9,821 nt of DNA, taken from assembly GCA_013152695.1 (NCBI GenBank), contig JAADFV010000025.1, positions 1-9,821 of the forward strand, in the 5' to 3' direction. The position numbers were made by a program, and so were the translations under genes. Of the stretch, positions 6,865 through 9,821 are shown one piece after another. The notes under the pieces are model-generated. The model was not told the DNA's origin, did not search any database, and saw only the letters and a program-made list of their open reading frames with translations. This DNA comes from Chloroflexota bacterium (GTDB lineage: Bacteria; Chloroflexota; Anaerolineae; J102). The stretch's first letter is position 1, and every line of letters begins with the position of its first letter.

Positions 6865-6876
6865 TGCAATCATAGC
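6865..6876 (-). promoter_or_regulatory. Candidate -10 element for the two-component operon
   Basis: Read on the minus strand this is GCTATGATTGCA, with TATGAT at 6874-6869, a 5/6 match to the -10 consensus. It would start transcription about 45 nt before the regulator ATG. No convincing -35 lies at 16-18 bp. It shares GCTATGAT, and partly the GCA that follows, with the element at 196-208. Confidence 0.35.
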
Positions 6877-7390
6877 GTACTAGAAACAAGCAGGATAATC
6901 AAGCTGGACATGGCGCCGGACACGGTTTTTCTGAGGGATGGCACCTTGTCAGGATGGGAATGAGAGGTCCGGCAAAGCGACAGGGTTGTCTTCAAAATAC
7001 GCCCGTCTCCGGGATCAGACATGTCTCTTGGGACACGCTGATTGGCGCCGGTTTATTTTTTAAGACCGGGGAATTGTTACTATGGGTATTCGATGATACA
7101 ATGAGCGCCAATATTTTGAACGAGCCAGCCGCCGTTGCCTGGCCTGTCACAAAAGTTACTTCGTTTGAGTTTGTTGTGGCAATCCGGGGCGTATCGATCT
7201 ATCGGCGGTCAGCTCCACCTCCGGCAGTTCGATGTCAAATGTTCGCAACGACGTACAGGCACACGTTTCAAACATAAGCAATGCTGTTTGATTCGGTATC
7301 TTGCTCATGTACTTGCGGACGCTTGACATTTGTTATGTCTACATTTCTCCCATGTAACGTTCCCTCACCTCAAACAAAAGGAGCAAAAGT
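6877..7390. other. Divergent intergenic region without a recognisable gene
   Basis: This stretch between the minus-strand regulator and the plus-strand pyrophosphatase gene holds no gene I can support. A 107-codon plus-strand frame (6954-7277) has no suitable ribosome-binding site and an unrecognisable product. Visible structure is slight: TGGCGCCGG occurs twice (6911-6919 as GGCGCCGG context and 7043-7051), and a 7-bp stem with one G-T pair (7048-7054 with 7063-7069) encloses a T-rich loop. TTGACA occurs at 7323-7328, but no -10 hexamer follows at the right distance. AAGGAG at 7378-7383 is the ribosome-binding site of the next gene, 7 nt before its ATG. No tRNA-like fold was seen. Confidence 0.6.
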
Positions 7391-9553
7391 ATGAACCTCA
7401 TCTGGATCATTCCTGTTTCAGGCCTCTTGACACTGTTCTTTGTCACGTACCTTGGCTGGGATGTCCTCCGCCGCGATGCGGGTGAACCGGCAATGAAAGA
7501 GGTCGGCGCCACTATCTATGAAGGAGCGGTCGCCTTTATCCGCAGACAGTATTTTACTATCGGTATCTTAGCGGTTGCCACTGCTGCCATTATCGTAGCC
7601 CTGGTGACCTTTTTCGAACGCTATTCGGAAACGGGCATGATTGGCTGGCAGTTGGGGTGGCGTACAGGGGTTGCCTTTCTCGTGGGTGCAGCTATCAGCG
7701 CTTTGAGCGGGGTTATCGGTATGTTTGTGGCTGTAAAATCGAACACTCGCGTTGCGGCCGCCGCCGGCAAAGGTGTGGGCCCTGCCCTCAATCTGGCTCT
7801 GCGGGGAGGAGCGGTCAGCGGTTTTCTCGTTGTTGGTCTTTCCCTGATCGGCGTGTACACCATGTTCCTCCTCTATGGCGGCATCAACAATCCTGATATG
7901 GCGCCGTTTTTGATTGTAGGGATGGGCTTTGGCGCAAGTTTTGTTGCTCTGTTTGCTCAGCTTGGTGGAGGCATTTACACCAAGGCTGCCGATGTAGGTG
8001 CAGACCTGGTCGGTAAGGTTGAGGCAGGAATACCAGAAGACGATCCGCGCAATGCTGCAGTAATCGCAGACCTGGTCGGTGATAATGTCGGTGACTGTGC
8101 CGGTCGTGGCGCCGATCTTTTCGAGTCGACTGTGGCCGAAAACATCGGGGCGATGATGTTGGGTGTGGCGCTCTATGTCAAAACCAACAATATCGAATGG
8201 ATTTTCTTCCCTCTCGTCGTACGTTCTTTTGGCCTTATCGCTTCTATGATCGGTATCTGGACCACAACTTCGGTACCGGGGATTAGTTATAAGAAGGGCG
8301 AACCTCCAACCAACGCCCTTTATCGTGGCTATGCCGTGACCATCGCCCTCTCTGTTATTGCCCTCTATTATGTTGTTGATGTGATGTTGGGGGATATCTG
8401 GTTCTTTGTTGCAGGCGTTGTCGGTTTATTGACCAGCGTAGCGATGGTCATGATCACGATGTACTACACCGAAGCACGTTTTCGGCCTGTGCGTAGCATT
8501 GTGCAGGCAAGTTTGCGGGGTACTGGCCCCAACATCATCACGGGTCTTGCCGTCGGGTTTGAAAATACCGCTGCTCCTGTGATTACGGTCGGTCTTGCCT
8601 TACTCGCCTCGTATGCCTGCGGTACCCAAGCTGCCCCCAGCCTTGGTGTTACGGCCTATCAAGGCGGTGTTTACGGCACGGCTGTAGCCACCATGGGTAT
8701 GCTCATGACCGCAGCCTTCATTTTGGCCATGGATACCTTCGGGCCCATTGTCGATAATGCCGGTGGTATTGTGGAAATGTCAGGAGCACCGGAAGATATT
8801 CGTCGCGGCACAGATGCCCTCGACGCTGCCGGTAACACCACCAAAGCCCTCACCAAAGGCTACGCTATCGGTTCGGCAGCCCTGGCTGCTTTCCTACTCT
8901 TCACCGCTTATCTCGATAAAATTGAGTTGATTCGACGGGCAAAAGGCCAATCAGCTGAGCTTATTGCCGCCTCTCATACCGTCGATCTGGGTAAGGTTGA
9001 AGTTTTTGTTGGCGCCATGATTGGAGCCATGTTGATCTTCCTTTTCAGTGCTCTGGCTATTCGTGCTGTCAGCCGCACGGCTGAAGAGATCATCAACGAA
9101 GTGCGTCGCCAATTCCACGAGATTCCGGGGATCATGGAAGGAACGACCAAACCTGATTATGCCCGTGCGGTCGACATCACCACACGCGGAGCCCTGCGAG
9201 CAATGATTCTTCCCGGTGTCCTAGCAGTGGCTGTCCCAGTACTCACTGGTGTACTTCTCGGTGCCGAAGCCGAAGCCGCTCTCCTGATGGTGGGCACCAT
9301 CAGTGGTGTCATCCTCGCTACCGTCATGAATAATGGTGGTGGGGCTTGGGACAATGCGAAGAAGGAGATCGAAGCTGGAGGGTTGCGCGATGAAAATGGT
9401 GTGGTGCAAGGAAAAGGCAGCGAAGCACACAAGGCGTCGGTGGTAGGCGACACGGTTGGCGATCCTTTCAAGGATACCGCCGGCCCCTCCCTGCACGTGC
9501 TCATCAAGCTTCTGGCCACCATCACTTTGGTCTTAGCGCCACTCTTCATTTAA
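7391..9553 (+). CDS. hppA: Membrane-bound proton-translocating pyrophosphatase, K+-independent type
   Basis: The 720-aa integral membrane protein hydrolyses pyrophosphate on the cytoplasmic side and pumps ions outward, saving energy from biosynthetic PPi. The substrate site is intact: DVGADLVGKVE (201-211) carries the Dx7KxE signature, followed by DLVGDNVGDCAGRGADLFE (227-245); DNAGGIVEM lies at 455-463 and GDTVGDPFKDTAGPS at 686-700. At the known cation-selectivity position the sequence reads GNTTKALTKG (481-490), with Lys485 and Thr488. In characterised enzymes Lys here marks the K+-independent class, which pumps protons; K+-dependent and Na+-pumping enzymes carry Ala. Proton pumping is therefore a strong inference. 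Length is normal for bacterial members. The start follows AAGGAG with 7-nt spacing. It stands alone, divergent from the two-component operon, and is followed by inverted repeats. Confidence 0.96.
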   Translation: MNLIWIIPVSGLLTLFFVTYLGWDVLRRDAGEPAMKEVGATIYEGAVAFIRRQYFTIGILAVATAAIIVALVTFFERYSETGMIGWQLGWRTGVAFLVGAAISALSGVIGMFVAVKSNTRVAAAAGKGVGPALNLALRGGAVSGFLVVGLSLIGVYTMFLLYGGINNPDMAPFLIVGMGFGASFVALFAQLGGGIYTKAADVGADLVGKVEAGIPEDDPRNAAVIADLVGDNVGDCAGRGADLFESTVAENIGAMMLGVALYVKTNNIEWIFFPLVVRSFGLIASMIGIWTTTSVPGISYKKGEPPTNALYRGYAVTIALSVIALYYVVDVMLGDIWFFVAGVVGLLTSVAMVMITMYYTEARFRPVRSIVQASLRGTGPNIITGLAVGFENTAAPVITVGLALLASYACGTQAAPSLGVTAYQGGVYGTAVATMGMLMTAAFILAMDTFGPIVDNAGGIVEMSGAPEDIRRGTDALDAAGNTTKALTKGYAIGSAALAAFLLFTAYLDKIELIRRAKGQSAELIAASHTVDLGKVEVFVGAMIGAMLIFLFSALAIRAVSRTAEEIINEVRRQFHEIPGIMEGTTKPDYARAVDITTRGALRAMILPGVLAVAVPVLTGVLLGAEAEAALLMVGTISGVILATVMNNGGGAWDNAKKEIEAGGLRDENGVVQGKGSEAHKASVVGDTVGDPFKDTAGPSLHVLIKLLATITLVLAPLFI

Positions 9554-9578
9554 GGCAGATTCTCAACCATCCGGACAT

Positions 9579-9653
9579 TTTCCGCTTGAATTCGGATATT
9601 CAAGGACTCCACTCTCTTAACAGGAGGTCTTCTCGTCCGAATTCTGGCGGAAA
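9579..9653. repeat. Long imperfect inverted repeat after the pyrophosphatase gene
   Basis: TTTCCGC at 9579-9585 plus GAATTCGGA to 9596 pair with TCCGAATTC at 9636-9644 plus GCGGAAA to 9653: 18 positions with two mismatches. A second stem nests inside: AAGGACTCC (9602-9610) with GGAGGTCTT (9623-9631), with one mismatch and one G-T pair. The whole forms a rod-like hairpin of about 75 nt, 25 nt after the stop codon. It could be a transcript-stabilising 3' structure, part of a terminator region, or a small palindromic repeat family. No T-run follows. Confidence 0.6.
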
Positions 9654-9671
9654 CGGGTGTTGAAACAGTAA

Positions 9672-9723
9672 AAGATGGCAAGTAGGCAGGTTTCCTCTCT
9701 TTTTCCTGCCTACTTGCCATCTT
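9672..9723. terminator. 19-bp perfect hairpin, probable terminator
   Basis: The arm 9672-9690 (beginning AAGATGGCAAG) is the exact reverse complement of 9705-9723, with a 14-nt all-pyrimidine loop. On the minus strand the stem is followed by TTACTGTTT and on the plus strand by CGGGG, so a T-tract is weak and favours a minus-strand transcript entering from the right. It may end transcription from both directions. A perfect 19-bp stem is long for a simple terminator, so a small mobile palindrome is possible. The remaining bases to 9821 are purine-rich and hold nothing I recognise. Confidence 0.6.
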
Positions 9724-9821
9724 CGGGGCTGAGGTAGCATCAAGGCAGGGACATCTTGCCCGAGTAGGAAAGAAGACAGAAGACGGGATACGGAAGAGAG
9801 AGACGAGGGGACGTGTTCAGG

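Noticed and set aside
7048..7069. Stem-loop with T-rich loop as a terminator
   Set aside because: The T-run is in the loop rather than after the stem, the stem is only 7 bp with a G-T pair, and no gene ends nearby.
6954..7277. 107-codon plus-strand open frame in the divergent gap
   Set aside because: The product is unrecognisable and lacks domain features, there is no good ribosome-binding site before the ATG, and it sits in a poorly structured intergenic region. Chance openness is the simpler reading.
7323..7328. Perfect TTGACA -35 hexamer before the pyrophosphatase gene
   Set aside because: No -10-like hexamer lies 16-18 bp downstream; the nearest (TACATT at 7340) is 11 bp away. I do not call a promoter.
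9157..9549. 130-codon minus-strand frame inside the pyrophosphatase gene
   Set aside because: It lies wholly opposite a highly conserved coding region, and its Ser/Pro/Thr-rich translation resembles no known protein.

Overview
The window reads as a chromosomal stretch of a respiring bacterium, most likely a member of Chloroflexota (an aerobic Anaerolineae/Ardenticatenia-like lineage). I infer this from the protein style only: a fused b6/subunit IV cytochrome b whose 'NPAKAAWYF' segment resembles Chloroflexota and Firmicutes quinol oxidoreductases, a Rieske protein and a tandem triheme cytochrome c in one operon, and a DUF2202 lipoprotein. No 16S gene or other definitive marker is present. No phage, IS, CRISPR or toxin-antitoxin elements were seen.

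Layout: bases 1-251 are non-coding, with three GC-rich hairpins and an extended -10 promoter that overlaps a small perfect palindrome. 252-1145 (+) encodes a ferritin-like DUF2202 lipoprotein with a His/Gly pentapeptide-repeat tail, followed by a terminator-like hairpin. 1350-4726 (+) is a tight three-gene operon (cytochrome b, Rieske, triheme cytochrome c with an extra C-terminal domain) that specifies a quinol:cytochrome c oxidoreductase of b6f/bc type. A 13-bp hairpin separates it from a convergent two-component pair on the minus strand (response regulator 6816-6124, histidine kinase 6124-4772, coupled through a 1-nt overlap). A 574-bp stretch with no credible gene then separates the regulator from a divergent gene for a K+-independent type membrane-bound pyrophosphatase (7391-9553). 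Two long inverted repeats follow it.

How the parts may work together: the bc-type complex would oxidise (mena)quinol and pass electrons through Rieske and the heme-c domains to a periplasm-side acceptor while contributing proton-motive force. The pyrophosphatase is a second energy-conserving ion pump. The ferritin-like lipoprotein would sit on the same extracytoplasmic face and could handle metal or oxidative stress. The two-component system has no known signal and its link to the neighbours is by position only. The same octamer, GCTATGAT, lies in front of the lipoprotein gene, the cytochrome operon and the two-component operon, which may reflect a common promoter type.

Most of the window is ordinary energy metabolism. 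The least ordinary parts are the unidentified domain fused to the triheme cytochrome, the extra C-terminal membrane segments of the cytochrome b, the His-periodic tail of the lipoprotein, and the paired inverted repeats after the pyrophosphatase gene.
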